Shown: positions 8,518 to 17,459 of the stretch, piece by piece | Layout: the number at the start of each line of letters is the position of its first letter | How positions within the stretch are numbered: the first letter of the stretch is position 1 | NCBI RefSeq assembly: GCF_014297595.2 | Contig: NZ_CP060414.2 | Span: forward strand, 2,418,001 to 2,482,000 | Direction of reading: 5' to 3' | From: Neisseria musculi | GTDB lineage: Bacteria; Pseudomonadota; Gammaproteobacteria; Burkholderiales; Neisseriaceae | Length of the DNA: 64,000 nt | Notes under the pieces: model-generated | The model's database searches: none | Seen by the model: the letters and a program-made list of their open reading frames with translations, nothing else | What the model was told of the DNA's origin: nothing | Program-made: the position numbers and the translations under genes

Positions 8518-10344
8518 ATGAACTGCAAACGCCTCTTCGCCGGCCTCCTCGCCGGCCTCATTATGCTGCAAGCCGCTTATGCCGCCGATGTGCGTTACGG
8601 CGTGATGTGTTATCACGATGTAGTCGATGAAACCGCTCCCGTTATCAAAACTAAGGAAGAGCGGGAAATGAAGGGTGAAATCCAACGCCGTTACTTTCCG
8701 CAAACCATCACCGTGCAAAGGCTGGCCGCCCACTTTAACTGGCTGCGCGACAACGGCTACACCCCCGTGAGCTTCAAGCAGATCGAAGCGGCAAGGGCAG
8801 GCCGCGCCAAGCTGCCGCCCAAACCCGTGCTGCTTACGTTTGACGATGGCTACCTAAGCTTCTACACCAGAATCTATCCGTTGCTGAAAGCCTTTGATTA
8901 TCCGGCGGTTTTCGCCTTGGTGACGGGCTGGATGGAAACCCCGCAGGGCGGCCTTGTCGATTACGGCAAACAGAAGCTGCCGCGCTCGGCCTTCATCACT
9001 TGGGAGCAGGTGCGCGAGATGCAGAAAAGCGGCTTGGTGGAAATCGCCTCGCACACCCACGACCTGCACCGCAGCATCACGGGTAATCCCGCCGGCTCGC
9101 AGTTTGCCGCCGTGTTTCCCGAATATGAAAACGGCCGCTACGAAACCCGTGATGCCTACCGGCAGCGCGTGCGCAACGATTTGAAACGCTCGGTGGACAT
9201 CATCGCCGCCCGCACCGGCGTGCGCCCGAATGTGATTGTGTGGCCTTACGGTCATTTTAACGAAACCGCCCGCGAAATCGCCGCCGAAGTGGGGCTGGAC
9301 AACGACTTTACCCTGTTTGACGAAACCCCCAACACCACAGAGCAGCGCAGCATCGGCCGCGCCCTGATTGACAACGAAACCGGCTATCCGCTGATGAAAG
9401 CCTATCTGGAGGGGCAGATGTTTACCCCGCCGCACCAGCGCGCCGTGCATATTGATTTGGGCCGTCTGTACACCCCCGACCCCGCACAGTTTGCGCGCAA
9501 TTTCGACAAACTCATCGAACGCATCTACAAAATGGGCATCACCACCGTGTATCTGCAGGCCTTTGCTGATGATGATGGAAACGGAGTGGCGGAAGCCGCG
9601 TATTTTCCCAACCGCCATCTGAAAGTGAAGGCCGACCTGTTCAGCCGCGTGGCCTGGCAGTTGATGACGCGCGCCAACGTGAAAGTGTATGCGCAGATGC
9701 CGCTGACGGCTTTCGACTTGGGTAGCGGTTACGTTTCCGGCAGCCGCACCGGCAAACCCGAGGCCGGCCGCCCTTTGCGCCTTTCGCCCGATGGTGCCGA
9801 AAACCGCCGCGCCGCAGCCGAAATTTATGAAGACTTGGCGTTCAGCAGCCGCTTCAACGGTCTGGTGTTCCGCGATGGCGGAGATAAGCGCGGTGATTTA
9901 ATCGACTATTCCAAGCTGCTCAAACAAACGGCGCTGAAATACAGCTTCAACGGCATAAACGGCATGAAAACCGTGCGCAGCCTTGATGGCGGTTTGCCCG
10001 CCCAAAGCCTGCCCGCATTTGCAGCAGCCTACGATTACACCGCCTTCACGGCCCTGCCCTACCTGGAAAACGGGCAGCCGTTAAGCCCTAAAGAAGCCGC
10101 CCGCCGGTTGGTCGGTTTGGTGGCCGGAGTCAAGCGCAGCGGTGTGCCGCTCGATAAAACCGTGTTTGAACTTCAGACGGCCGATCCGCGCACCGGGCAG
10201 CCTGCTGGCGGGAAAGAACTGGCAGGGTGGATGAGCCTGCTCAAAAAAGAAGGCGTGAAAAATCTGGCCTATTACCCTGATGACTTTTTGCAGGACAGGC
10301 CGCCGCTGAAAACCATCAAACCGGTATTTTCGGTGCAGCGCTGA
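8518..10344 (+). CDS. pgaB: PNAG N-deacetylase/hydrolase PgaB
   Basis: PgaB (608 residues; E. coli about 672) removes some acetyl groups from PNAG in the periplasm so that PgaA can export it. The NodB-like deacetylase domain (about residues 25-290) has the metal and catalytic residues: LTFDDGY (Asp109, Asp110) and SHTHDLH (His179, His184). The C-terminal glycoside hydrolase-like domain begins near VHIDLGRLY and carries TVYLQAFADDDGNG and FPNRHLKVKADLFSRVAWQL, very close to E. coli. The signal peptide ends in AYA-AD and has no lipobox cysteine, whereas E. coli PgaB is a lipoprotein. The C-terminal domain is also shorter. Confidence 0.95.
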   Translation: MNCKRLFAGLLAGLIMLQAAYAADVRYGVMCYHDVVDETAPVIKTKEEREMKGEIQRRYFPQTITVQRLAAHFNWLRDNGYTPVSFKQIEAARAGRAKLPPKPVLLTFDDGYLSFYTRIYPLLKAFDYPAVFALVTGWMETPQGGLVDYGKQKLPRSAFITWEQVREMQKSGLVEIASHTHDLHRSITGNPAGSQFAAVFPEYENGRYETRDAYRQRVRNDLKRSVDIIAARTGVRPNVIVWPYGHFNETAREIAAEVGLDNDFTLFDETPNTTEQRSIGRALIDNETGYPLMKAYLEGQMFTPPHQRAVHIDLGRLYTPDPAQFARNFDKLIERIYKMGITTVYLQAFADDDGNGVAEAAYFPNRHLKVKADLFSRVAWQLMTRANVKVYAQMPLTAFDLGSGYVSGSRTGKPEAGRPLRLSPDGAENRRAAAEIYEDLAFSSRFNGLVFRDGGDKRGDLIDYSKLLKQTALKYSFNGINGMKTVRSLDGGLPAQSLPAFAAAYDYTAFTALPYLENGQPLSPKEAARRLVGLVAGVKRSGVPLDKTVFELQTADPRTGQPAGGKELAGWMSLLKKEGVKNLAYYPDDFLQDRPPLKTIKPVFSVQR

Positions 10345-10379
10345 GCCCGGTTTTACCGGCAGGCTGCCGGTAAGCTTTA

Positions 10380-10426
10380 TTTTCAGACGGCCTGCCGCCA
10401 TAGGGTGTGAGGCCGTCTGAAAACAA
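10380..10426. terminator. Inverted DUS pair between pgaB and pgaC
   Basis: TTTTCAGACGGCC and GGCCGTCTGAAAA pair across about 20 bases in the 136-bp gap. As with the pgaA-pgaB pair, it may only reduce read-through, because pgaC and pgaD have no other obvious promoter. Confidence 0.4.
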
Positions 10427-10480
10427 ACCCCGTTATCAAAACAAACGTTTCAAATACGCACAGCAAGGGCAGAACTTCCG

Positions 10481-11707
10481 ATGGACTGGTATGAATATTT
10501 GGCGGCATTCGTGATGCTCTATCCGGGCATGATGGCCGTGTATTGGACGGTTTCGGGCGTTTTTTATTTTCTGTTTTTTGAAAACAGGGCAGGCGAGCCT
10601 GAGTTTATGTATCAAGGGTATGCGCCCATGGTGAGCGTGTTGGTTCCCTGCTACAACGAGGCAGACAACCTCGACACATCGATACCCCACCTGCTCAATT
10701 TAACCTACCCCAATTACGAGCTGATTTTCATCAATGACGGCAGCACTGACAACACGCTCGAAATCATCCGCCGCTGGGCGGAGAAAGCCGAAAAAATCGT
10801 TGTGGTGGACCAACCCAACGGCGGCAAAGCCTCGGCTATGAATAACGGCGCACACCACGCATTGGGCAAATATATTGTCGGCATCGATGGTGATGCCGTT
10901 CTCGACTACAGTGCCATCGAATACATGATTCAAAACCTGGAAGACAACCCCGAATTGGGTGCCGTTACCGGCAATCCGCGCGTGCGCAACCGCAGCACGG
11001 TGCTGGGCAAGCTGCAGGTGGCCGAATTCAGCTCGATTATCGGCCTGATCAAACGCTCGCAAAGCGTTGTCGGCACGCTGTTTACCGTATCGGGCGTGAT
11101 TATGTGCATACGCAAAGACGTGCTGCTCAGTATAGGCGGTTGGAGCGACAACATGATTACAGACGATATCGATGTGAGTTGGAAAACCCAAATCGCCGGC
11201 TACAACATCGCCTACGAACCGCGCGCCCTGTGCTGGGTGCTGATGCCCGAAACCATACGCGGCCTCTACCGTCAGCGGCTGCGTTGGGCGCAGGGCGGGG
11301 CGGAAGTGGTTTTGAAGTATTTCAAAAACATCTGGCGGCTGCACCATATCCGCCTGTGGCCGCTTTATGCCGAATATTTCATCACCCTGCTGTGGGCGTA
11401 TTCGCTCTTGGCCATCACCATTGTGGGTTTGGCGGAGTGGGCACTGGGCCATCCGCACGATTTTGTGCTGCTAAAAGTGGCGAGTCTGGTTACTTTCATG
11501 ATGTTTATTTTGCAGTTTTCCGTGAGCATGTTTATCGACAGCCGCTATGAAGGCAACCTGTTCCGCTATTTCATCAGCTGTATTTGGTATCCCTACGCTT
11601 TCTGGCTGCTGAACAGCATCACGCTGATTCACGGTTTCCCCAAAGCGCTTTTGCGCGACAAGCAGCGCAAAGCCACCTGGGTCAGCCCCGACAGGGGCGT
11701 GCAGTAG
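10481..11707 (+). CDS. pgaC: PNAG synthase catalytic subunit PgaC (GT2)
   Basis: PgaC (408 residues) is the processive inner-membrane glycosyltransferase that builds PNAG from UDP-GlcNAc. Family 2 motifs are present: VLVPCYNEADN, the DGD metal-binding triad in GIDGDAVLD, an acidic TDDIDVSW segment, and the QxxRW product motif in RQRLRWAQGG. Hydrophobic segments lie at the N-terminus (about residues 7-32), and three follow the catalytic domain (near AYSLLAITIVGL, LVTFMMFILQF and the final YAFWLLNSITL). It acts with PgaD. Confidence 0.95.
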   Translation: MDWYEYLAAFVMLYPGMMAVYWTVSGVFYFLFFENRAGEPEFMYQGYAPMVSVLVPCYNEADNLDTSIPHLLNLTYPNYELIFINDGSTDNTLEIIRRWAEKAEKIVVVDQPNGGKASAMNNGAHHALGKYIVGIDGDAVLDYSAIEYMIQNLEDNPELGAVTGNPRVRNRSTVLGKLQVAEFSSIIGLIKRSQSVVGTLFTVSGVIMCIRKDVLLSIGGWSDNMITDDIDVSWKTQIAGYNIAYEPRALCWVLMPETIRGLYRQRLRWAQGGAEVVLKYFKNIWRLHHIRLWPLYAEYFITLLWAYSLLAITIVGLAEWALGHPHDFVLLKVASLVTFMMFILQFSVSMFIDSRYEGNLFRYFISCIWYPYAFWLLNSITLIHGFPKALLRDKQRKATWVSPDRGVQ

Positions 11708-11755
11708 GATGTTTGCCGCACGGCATCTTTATCATAGTAAAACAAGGAGAAGCTT

Positions 11756-12043
11756 ATGCCCGAACAAGTTCAGGACTTGCGCGAACTGATGGTTATCCGC
11801 AAAGCGCGCAATCCCAATCCGGTTATCAGCACCAAAAGTATGTTGATTTTTGCCGTAACCTGGTCGTTGTGGCTGCTGACGGCTTATCTGATTGTCAACA
11901 ACCACCGCAGCCTGCTTTTTAACCCCATTGTAGGCAATCGGACACTGATTGATTTGGTCAAAGCAGCCGCTGTGGTGGTGTTGGCCCAACTGAACCTGCT
12001 GCTGGCATGGTCGGTGTGCATTTCGCGCAGGCGCAAACACTGA
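11756..12043 (+). CDS. pgaD: PNAG synthase accessory subunit PgaD
   Basis: A 95-residue protein with two membrane helices (about residues 27-45 and 62-85) and a basic C-terminal tail (SRRRKH). PgaD stabilises PgaC and forms part of the c-di-GMP-responsive synthase in E. coli, where it is about 137 residues, so this one is short. The call rests on position as last gene of pgaABC plus topology; sequence identity is not obvious by eye. AAGGAGA lies five bases before the ATG. Confidence 0.8.
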   Translation: MPEQVQDLRELMVIRKARNPNPVISTKSMLIFAVTWSLWLLTAYLIVNNHRSLLFNPIVGNRTLIDLVKAAAVVVLAQLNLLLAWSVCISRRRKH

Positions 12044-12057
12044 TGCCGGCGTATCCC

Positions 12058-12094
12058 AAAGGCCGTCTGAAACCCTTTTCAGACGGCCTTTAAT
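12058..12094 (+). terminator. Terminator of the pga operon (inverted DUS)
   Basis: AAAGGCCGTCTGAA and TTCAGACGGCCTTT form a near-perfect stem with a short loop 15 bases after the pgaD stop, followed by a T-rich run. Confidence 0.7.
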
Positions 12095-12215
12095 TCTATC
12101 GGGCCGCTGCAAAAGAAAGTTCCTATTTACACAAAATTGGTTTATGATTTGGAAACTACGCAGCACTACAATGTGCGGCGTTCCCAGAAGAAAAACCACT
12201 AAAAGGAACAATAAG

Positions 12216-14801
12216 ATGTTAGAAGCCTATCGCAAAGCCGCCGCAGAGCGCGAAGCTCTGGGCATTCCCGCCCTCCCGCTCACCGCCCGGCAAACCGCCG
12301 ATTTGGTGGAGCTGTTGAAAAACCCGCCTGCAGGCGAAGACCGGTTTTTGGTAGATTTGCTCGCCAACCGCGTGCCGCCCGGTGTGGACGATGCATCCAA
12401 AGTGAAAGCCTCGTTTTTGGCAGCCGTTGCCGAAGGCAGCGTACACAGCCCGCTGGTGTCGCCCGAATACGCCGCCAAACTTCTGGGTACCATGCTCGGC
12501 GGCTACAACATCCACCCGCTGATTGAGCTTCTCGACAACGAACAACTGGCACCGGTTGCCGCAGAAGGGCTGAAACACACCCTCTTGATGTTCGACTCTT
12601 TCCACGATGTGCAGGAAAAAGCCGAGCAAGGCAACCCTCACGCCCAAGCCGTGCTGAAATCGTGGGCAGATGCCGAATGGTTTACCTCACGCGAAAAAGT
12701 GCCCGAAAAAATCACCGTTACCGTATTTAAAGTCGATGGCGAAACCAACACCGATGACCTCTCTCCCGCGCCCGATGCTTGGAGCCGCCCCGATATCCCG
12801 CTGCACGCGTTGGCCATGCTGAAAAACCCGCGCGAGGGCATCAGCCCCGACAAACCCGGCGAAGTCGGCCCCATCAAATTGTTGGAAGAGCTGAAAGCCA
12901 AAGGCCACCCCGTTGCCTATGTGGGTGATGTGGTCGGCACCGGCTCTTCGCGCAAATCTGCCACCAACTCCGTGATCTGGCACACCGGCCTGGATATTCC
13001 TTTTGTGCCGAACAAACGCTACGGCGGCGTGTGCCTGGGCGGCAAAATCGCCCCGATTTTCTTCAACACCCAAGAAGACTCGGGCGCACTGCCGATTGAG
13101 GTGGATGTTTCCGCGCTGAAAATGGGCGATGTGGTCGATATTCTGCCCTACGAAGGCAAAATCGTGAAAAACGGCGAAACCGTTGCCGAATTCCAACTGA
13201 AATCGCAAGTATTGCTCGATGAAGTGCAGGCCGGCGGCCGCATCAACCTGATTATCGGCCGCGGCTTAACCGCCAAAGCCCGCGAAGCGCTGGGCTTGCC
13301 CGCCTCCACCGAATTCCGCCTGCCGCAGGCGCCTGCCGAGAGCAAGGCAGGTTTCTCGCTGGCGCAGAAAATGGTCGGCCGCGCCTGCGGCCTGCCCGAA
13401 GGGCAGGGCGTGCGCCCCGGCACTTACTGCGAACCGCGCATGACCACAGTCGGCTCGCAAGATACCACCGGTCCGATGACCCGCGATGAGTTGAAAGACT
13501 TGGCGTGTTTGGGTTTCTCGGCCGATTTGGTGATGCAGTCGTTCTGCCACACTGCCGCCTACCCGAAACCGGTAGACGTGAAAACCCACAAAGAGCTGCC
13601 CGAGTTTATCTCTACCCGCGGCGGCGTTTCCCTGCGCCCAGGCGACGGCGTGATCCACTCGTGGCTCAACCGCCTGCTGCTGCCCGACACCGTGGGCACC
13701 GGCGGCGACTCGCACACCCGCTTCCCGATCGGTATTTCCTTCCCCGCAGGTTCGGGCTTGGTGGCCTTTGCCGCCGCCACCGGCGTGATGCCGCTCGATA
13801 TGCCCGAATCCGTGTTGGTGCGTTTCAGCGGCAAACTGCAACCGGGCGTTACCTTGCGCGATTTGGTAAACGCCATTCCGCTGTATGCCATCAAGCAGGG
13901 TCTGCTCACCGTGGCCAAAGCCGGCAAGAAAAACATTTTCTCCGGCCGCATTCTGGAAATCGAAGGCTTGCCCGATTTGAAAGTAGAGCAGGCGTTTGAA
14001 TTGAGCGATGCTTCTGCCGAACGCTCCGCCGCCGGCTGCACCGTGAAGCTCAACCAAGAGCCGGTTATCGAATACATGAAGTCCAACATCGTGTTGATGA
14101 AAAACATGATTGCAGACGGCTATAAAGACCCGCGCACGCTGGAGCGGCGCATCAAAGCCATGGAAGCCTGGCTGGCCGCCCCGCAACTATTGGAAGCCGA
14201 CCAAGATGCCGAATACGCCGCCGTTATCGAAATCAATATGGACGACATCAAAGAGCCGATTGTGGCCTGCCCGAACGACCCTGATGATGTGAAATTCATG
14301 TCTGAAGTGTCGGGCACGCCGATTGACGAAGTGTTTATCGGCTCGTGCATGACCAATATCGGCCACTTCCGCGCCGCTTCCAAACTGCTGGAAGGCAAGA
14401 GCGACATTCCCGTGCGCCTGTGGATGGCGCCGCCCACCAAAATGGACGCGCAAGAGCTGACCAACGAAGGCCATTACGGCGTGCTCGGCCGTGCCGGCGC
14501 GCGCATGGAAATGCCCGGCTGCTCGCTGTGTATGGGCAACCAGGCGCAAGTGCGCGAAGGGGCAACGGTGATGTCCACCTCCACCCGCAACTTCCCCAAC
14601 CGTTTGGGCAAAAACACTTTCGTTTATCTGGGCTCGGCAGAGCTGGCCGCGATTTGCTCCAAGCTGGGGCGTATCCCCACCGTGGAAGAGTATCAGGCCA
14701 ATATCGGCATCATCAACGAGCAGGGCGATCAGATTTACCGCTACATGAATTTCAACGAAATTGACAGCTACAACGAAGTGGCCGCAAAAGTGAATGTGTA
14801 A
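12216..14801 (+). CDS. acnB: Aconitate hydratase B
   Basis: AcnB (861 residues, family length) interconverts citrate and isocitrate in the TCA cycle using a [4Fe-4S] cluster. The protein opens with the HEAT-like domain ([16 protein letters not shown]), followed by a swivel domain ([14 protein letters not shown]) and the cluster domain. Ligand cysteines sit in [10 protein letters not shown] and PGCSLCMGN near the C-terminus. The ATG at 12216 follows AAAAGGAACA and matches family N-termini; an in-frame ATG at 12144 is not used by the family. It stands alone, ending in a terminator at 14864. Confidence 0.97.
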   Translation: MLEAYRKAAAEREALGIPALPLTARQTADLVELLKNPPAGEDRFLVDLLANRVPPGVDDASKVKASFLAAVAEGSVHSPLVSPEYAAKLLGTMLGGYNIHPLIELLDNEQLAPVAAEGLKHTLLMFDSFHDVQEKAEQGNPHAQAVLKSWADAEWFTSREKVPEKITVTVFKVDGETNTDDLSPAPDAWSRPDIPLHALAMLKNPREGISPDKPGEVGPIKLLEELKAKGHPVAYVGDVVGTGSSRKSATNSVIWHTGLDIPFVPNKRYGGVCLGGKIAPIFFNTQEDSGALPIEVDVSALKMGDVVDILPYEGKIVKNGETVAEFQLKSQVLLDEVQAGGRINLIIGRGLTAKAREALGLPASTEFRLPQAPAESKAGFSLAQKMVGRACGLPEGQGVRPGTYCEPRMTTVGSQDTTGPMTRDELKDLACLGFSADLVMQSFCHTAAYPKPVDVKTHKELPEFISTRGGVSLRPGDGVIHSWLNRLLLPDTVGTGGDSHTRFPIGISFPAGSGLVAFAAATGVMPLDMPESVLVRFSGKLQPGVTLRDLVNAIPLYAIKQGLLTVAKAGKKNIFSGRILEIEGLPDLKVEQAFELSDASAERSAAGCTVKLNQEPVIEYMKSNIVLMKNMIADGYKDPRTLERRIKAMEAWLAAPQLLEADQDAEYAAVIEINMDDIKEPIVACPNDPDDVKFMSEVSGTPIDEVFIGSCMTNIGHFRAASKLLEGKSDIPVRLWMAPPTKMDAQELTNEGHYGVLGRAGARMEMPGCSLCMGNQAQVREGATVMSTSTRNFPNRLGKNTFVYLGSAELAAICSKLGRIPTVEEYQANIGIINEQGDQIYRYMNFNEIDSYNEVAAKVNV

Positions 14802-14816
14802 CGGCGCAGTAAAGCC

Positions 14817-14931
14817 TTTCAGACGGCCTGATGCTTTGCAGAGGCCGTCTGAAAAAACAGCAACAAAACGGTTGATGCCGTTTTGTTTTTTTATTTTGGG
14901 CGGCAATATCTGCCTGATGTTTTCAGACGGC
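14817..14931. repeat. Direct repeat copy 1 (acnB terminator module)
   Basis: This segment (DUS hairpin, AAAACGG..CCGTTTT terminator, GGGCGGCAATATCTGCCTGATG, DUS) recurs with small changes at 15245-15355. Both copies keep the same order and spacing, pointing to a local duplication on either side of the G-tract segment. Confidence 0.8.
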
Positions 14932-14957
14932 CTCTGCAAAGCATCAGGCCGTCTGAA
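14818..14957. repeat. Perfect 36-bp inverted repeat built from DUS pairs
   Basis: Positions 14818-14853 and 14922-14957 are exact reverse complements. Each arm begins and ends with a DUS and holds CTGATGCTTTGCAGA between them. The 68-bp spacer contains the acnB terminator. Each arm can fold on itself, or the two can fold together into a long cruciform. Confidence 0.85.
14864..14893 (+). terminator. Rho-independent terminator of acnB
   Basis: CAAAACGG-TTGATG-CCGTTTTG stem followed by TTTTTTTATTTT, about 60 bases after the acnB stop. Confidence 0.85.
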
Positions 14958-14974
14958 AACATTCGGCCGCCGTC

Positions 14975-15000
14975 ATTCCCGGGCAGACGGGGGGGGGGGG
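14975..15000. repeat. G12 homopolymer joined to a dRS3-like half site
   Basis: Twelve consecutive G residues occupy 14989-15000. Just before them, ATTCCC plus eight bases matches the first part of the Neisseria dRS3 repeat (ATTCCC-N8-GGGAAT), with the final GGGAAT replaced by the G run. Poly-G tracts of this length vary by slippage in Neisseria. No intact gene spans it, so any effect would be on transcription or none. Confidence 0.75.
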
Positions 15001-15447
15001 CGGGTTTGAGCAATCGATTGATTATTGGATAGGCAGGGCGCGGAGGGTAATCAGAAAAAACGCCGGTATCGGGCTATTGATACTGCCGACCGTTATCACC
15101 GCGCGCTTGTGGCGGCGGCATGTTGATCATGACCCCGTTAAGGCGCAGCAACGCCGCAGCGGGGCAGGCGGATTGTATTTTGTATGATGAACTGCTGCGC
15201 ACGGGCGGTGCGGGCGGCTTGCGGGGGCGGTAACGGGAAACAGGTTTCAGACGGCTTGAATGGCTTGCAAAGGCCGTCTGAACAACAGTAAAACGGTTTG
15301 GTGCCGTTTTGTTTTTAATTCGGGCGGCAATGTCTGCCTGATGTTTTCAGACGGCTGCAACGGCCGGCAGGTTTCAAGCCGGTGGTTTTTCAGGATTCCG
15401 CGTAAACGTTCCTGAACTTTACGGTAGTTGCGGGTTTGCGCTGCGCC
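15001..15447. other. Gene-free region between the G tract and mtgA
   Basis: No gene is seen. It holds a GC-rich stretch (15001-15240), then the second copy of the acnB terminator module and a short spacer before the end of mtgA. The AAAACGG/CCGTTTT hairpin near 15290-15317 could end transcripts from either side. Confidence 0.6.
15245..15355. repeat. Direct repeat copy 2 of the acnB terminator module
   Basis: Matches 14817-14931 in order: TTTCAGACGGC, GGCCGTCTGAA, AAAACGG..CCGTTTTGTTTTT, CGGGCGGCAATGTCTGCCTG, ATGTTTTCAGACGGC. Differences are scattered substitutions and small gaps, so the duplication is not brand new. Confidence 0.75.
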
Positions 15448-16134
15448 TTATTCGGTATCCGGCAATGCGGCAGAGCCCATACGGCGCATGATGATGTTGG
15501 TTTTTCTGTGCAAACTGCGGTCGCGCGGATTATCGGCGTAATACAGCGGGCGCGGCACGCGGGCGGCGAGCTCGGCGGCCTGCTGCCTGGTTAGGTTTGC
15601 GGCCGGCTTTTTATAAAAATGCTGTGCGGCGGCTTCGGCGCCGTAAATGCCGTAGTCCCATTCGATTACGTTTAGGTAAAGCTCGAAAATACGGTCTTTA
15701 TCGGTGGTGGCTTCCATCATGGCGGTGATGACGGCTTCTTCGGCCTTGCGCCAATAACTGCGGCTTTCGTTTAAAAACAGGTTTTTTGCCAGCTGCTGGC
15801 TGATGGTGGAGCCGCCGCCGCGGATTCTGCCGCTCTGCTGATTGCGCTTCATGGCGTTGCGGATGCCGCTCCAATCGAAACCGCTGTGGGCGGCGAAGTT
15901 GGCATCTTCCGAAGCAATCAGGGCTTTTTTGAGATTGGTGGAAATTCGACTATAGGGCACCCAGCGGTAATCTAATTGGATATCTTTACCTTGGGCGCGG
16001 AACTCGTTCATGCGCATGCTCATAAACGCGGTTTTGTGCGGCGCTACGGCGCGATAGGTGATGATGCTGCCGTATATATAGGCATGAAACAGGATAAACG
16101 CCGCAAACGGCAGCGCCAGCAGCCACTTAATCAT
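15448..16134 (-). CDS. mtgA: Monofunctional peptidoglycan glycosyltransferase
   Basis: MtgA (228 residues) polymerises lipid II into glycan strands at the outer face of the inner membrane. It has one N-terminal membrane helix (about residues 3-22) and a GT51 domain with the conserved ASEDANFAAHSGFDW motif (catalytic Glu), followed by GGSTISQQLAKNLFL and the RKAEEA segment. There is no transpeptidase domain, as expected. The ATG lies one base past the aroE stop, so the two are translated from one transcript. Confidence 0.95.
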   Translation of the reverse strand: MIKWLLALPFAAFILFHAYIYGSIITYRAVAPHKTAFMSMRMNEFRAQGKDIQLDYRWVPYSRISTNLKKALIASEDANFAAHSGFDWSGIRNAMKRNQQSGRIRGGGSTISQQLAKNLFLNESRSYWRKAEEAVITAMMEATTDKDRIFELYLNVIEWDYGIYGAEAAAQHFYKKPAANLTRQQAAELAARVPRPLYYADNPRDRSLHRKTNIIMRRMGSAALPDTE

Positions 16135-16135
16135 T

Positions 16136-16954
16136 TCAGACGGCCTTTCTCATATAGCGGATAACGGCTTGGATGTCGGGAGAAAAACCGCGCCAAAGCC
16201 GGTAGGAAAACGCGGCCTGCCCCACCAACATACCCAAACCATCGGCAGTTTTTTGAGCACCGCTGCGGCGGGCATAATCCAAAAACGCCTGCGCCGCCGC
16301 GCCGTATACCATATCGTAGGCCAGCACGCAGCTGCCGAACACTTCGGGCGCAACTGCCGGTATTTCGCCGCTTAAACTGCCTGATGTGGCGTTGATGATA
16401 ATATCGAAACGGTTGGCGGGCAGGCCGTTTAATGGTGCCGCCCGAATGCCGAAACGCTCTGCCAATTCCCGCGCTTTGGCCTCGGTGCGGTTTGCGATGG
16501 TGATGTCGGCAGGCTGCTGTTGCAGCAACACGGGCACTACGCCGCGCACTGCGCCGCCTGCTCCTAAAATCAGAATGCGCCGGTTTTGCAGGGCGGTTGC
16601 CTGCGCTTCGGTGATGTCTGCCGCCAAGCCCGCACCGTCTGTGTTGTCGCCGAGGAAACGGCCGCTGCCCAACGGGATAATGGTATTGACTGCGCAGGCG
16701 GCTTTTGCACGTTCGGAATGTTCGTCCACCCAATCATAGGCATCGGTTTTAAACGGCACGGTAACGTTTGCGCCCAAGCCGCCTTCGGCAAAAAAGCGGC
16801 CGGCGGCGGCGGCAAACCCGCCCGGCTCTGCCAAGATGCGGCCATACTCGATCTGCACCTTTTCCTGCAAGGCAAATTGTCGGTGGATTTGCGGCGATTT
16901 GCTGTGGGCAACCGGGTTGCCGAAAACGGCATAACGGGGAAGTGTGGCGGCCAT
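16136..16954 (-). CDS. aroE: Shikimate dehydrogenase
   Basis: AroE (272 residues) reduces 3-dehydroshikimate to shikimate with NADPH in aromatic amino acid synthesis. The substrate-binding N-terminus shows [14 protein letters not shown] and GANVTVPFK. The nucleotide-binding fold has GAGGAVRGV near residue 130 and NRTEAKA just after. The last codons, AAG GCC GTC TGA, are a DUS, so the uptake sequence supplies the Ala-Val tail and the stop. Pairing of aroE with mtgA is, as I recall, usual in Neisseria. Confidence 0.96.
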   Translation of the reverse strand: MAATLPRYAVFGNPVAHSKSPQIHRQFALQEKVQIEYGRILAEPGGFAAAAGRFFAEGGLGANVTVPFKTDAYDWVDEHSERAKAACAVNTIIPLGSGRFLGDNTDGAGLAADITEAQATALQNRRILILGAGGAVRGVVPVLLQQQPADITIANRTEAKARELAERFGIRAAPLNGLPANRFDIIINATSGSLSGEIPAVAPEVFGSCVLAYDMVYGAAAQAFLDYARRSGAQKTADGLGMLVGQAAFSYRLWRGFSPDIQAVIRYMRKAV

Positions 16955-17459
16955 TGCGGCAGGCTCCGTAACAATACATTCGAACGCGGAATGGAATCCG
17001 CGCAGACAGGCGCATTATATATCAGCCGTTTCAAAATAAAACCTGAGGTGCCGGCGGCCTATGCCCGGCGGGCATAGGCCGGATAAAGGTTCGGCCTGTA
17101 TCTGTATTGGTATAATGGATTGCATTTAAACACGGCATCCTAACTGCCAACCCGCTTGAAAATCAGTAAAAGGCGGCTGCCGATAGTGGAAGCAGTATAA
17201 CAATGGGGAATTTCATTCACTACGGCAGGTTGTGGTAAGGGGGAGGCCGTCTGAAAAACGTTCAGACGGCCAAAATGCTTTACACGGCAGATTATTGACG
17301 GTGTTGCCGGCAAAAATTATATTGGCCCCATTGCTGCATCATGCCGTTTATGCGCCCATTTTCCCGGCGGTTGTGGCACAATGCCTGTTTTCCGCCTGCA
17401 CCCGGATTGGGTTGTTTTAAAACCGCTTTCTCTTTCACTATCCTCTTAAGGAGCAGATT
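16955..17459. other. Gene-free region between aroE and glnA
   Basis: 505 bp between divergently oriented genes, so it holds both promoters. An inverted DUS pair lies at about 17244-17272 (GAGGCCGTCTGAA and TTCAGACGGCC). The part from 17041 to 17240 shows no gene. I did not find a convincing promoter pair for glnA. Confidence 0.5.

Noticed and set aside
12126-12148. TTTACA and TATGAT before acnB as a sigma-70 promoter
   Set aside because: The spacer is only 11 bases, far from 16-18.
14794-15009. 71-codon frame running through the G12 tract as a phase-variable gene
   Set aside because: It is mostly DUS, terminator and dRS3 sequence read as protein, with no recognisable domain.
17374-17390. 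TGGCAC before glnA as a sigma-54 promoter
   Set aside because: No TTGC element at the right spacing; Neisseria generally lack working RpoN.
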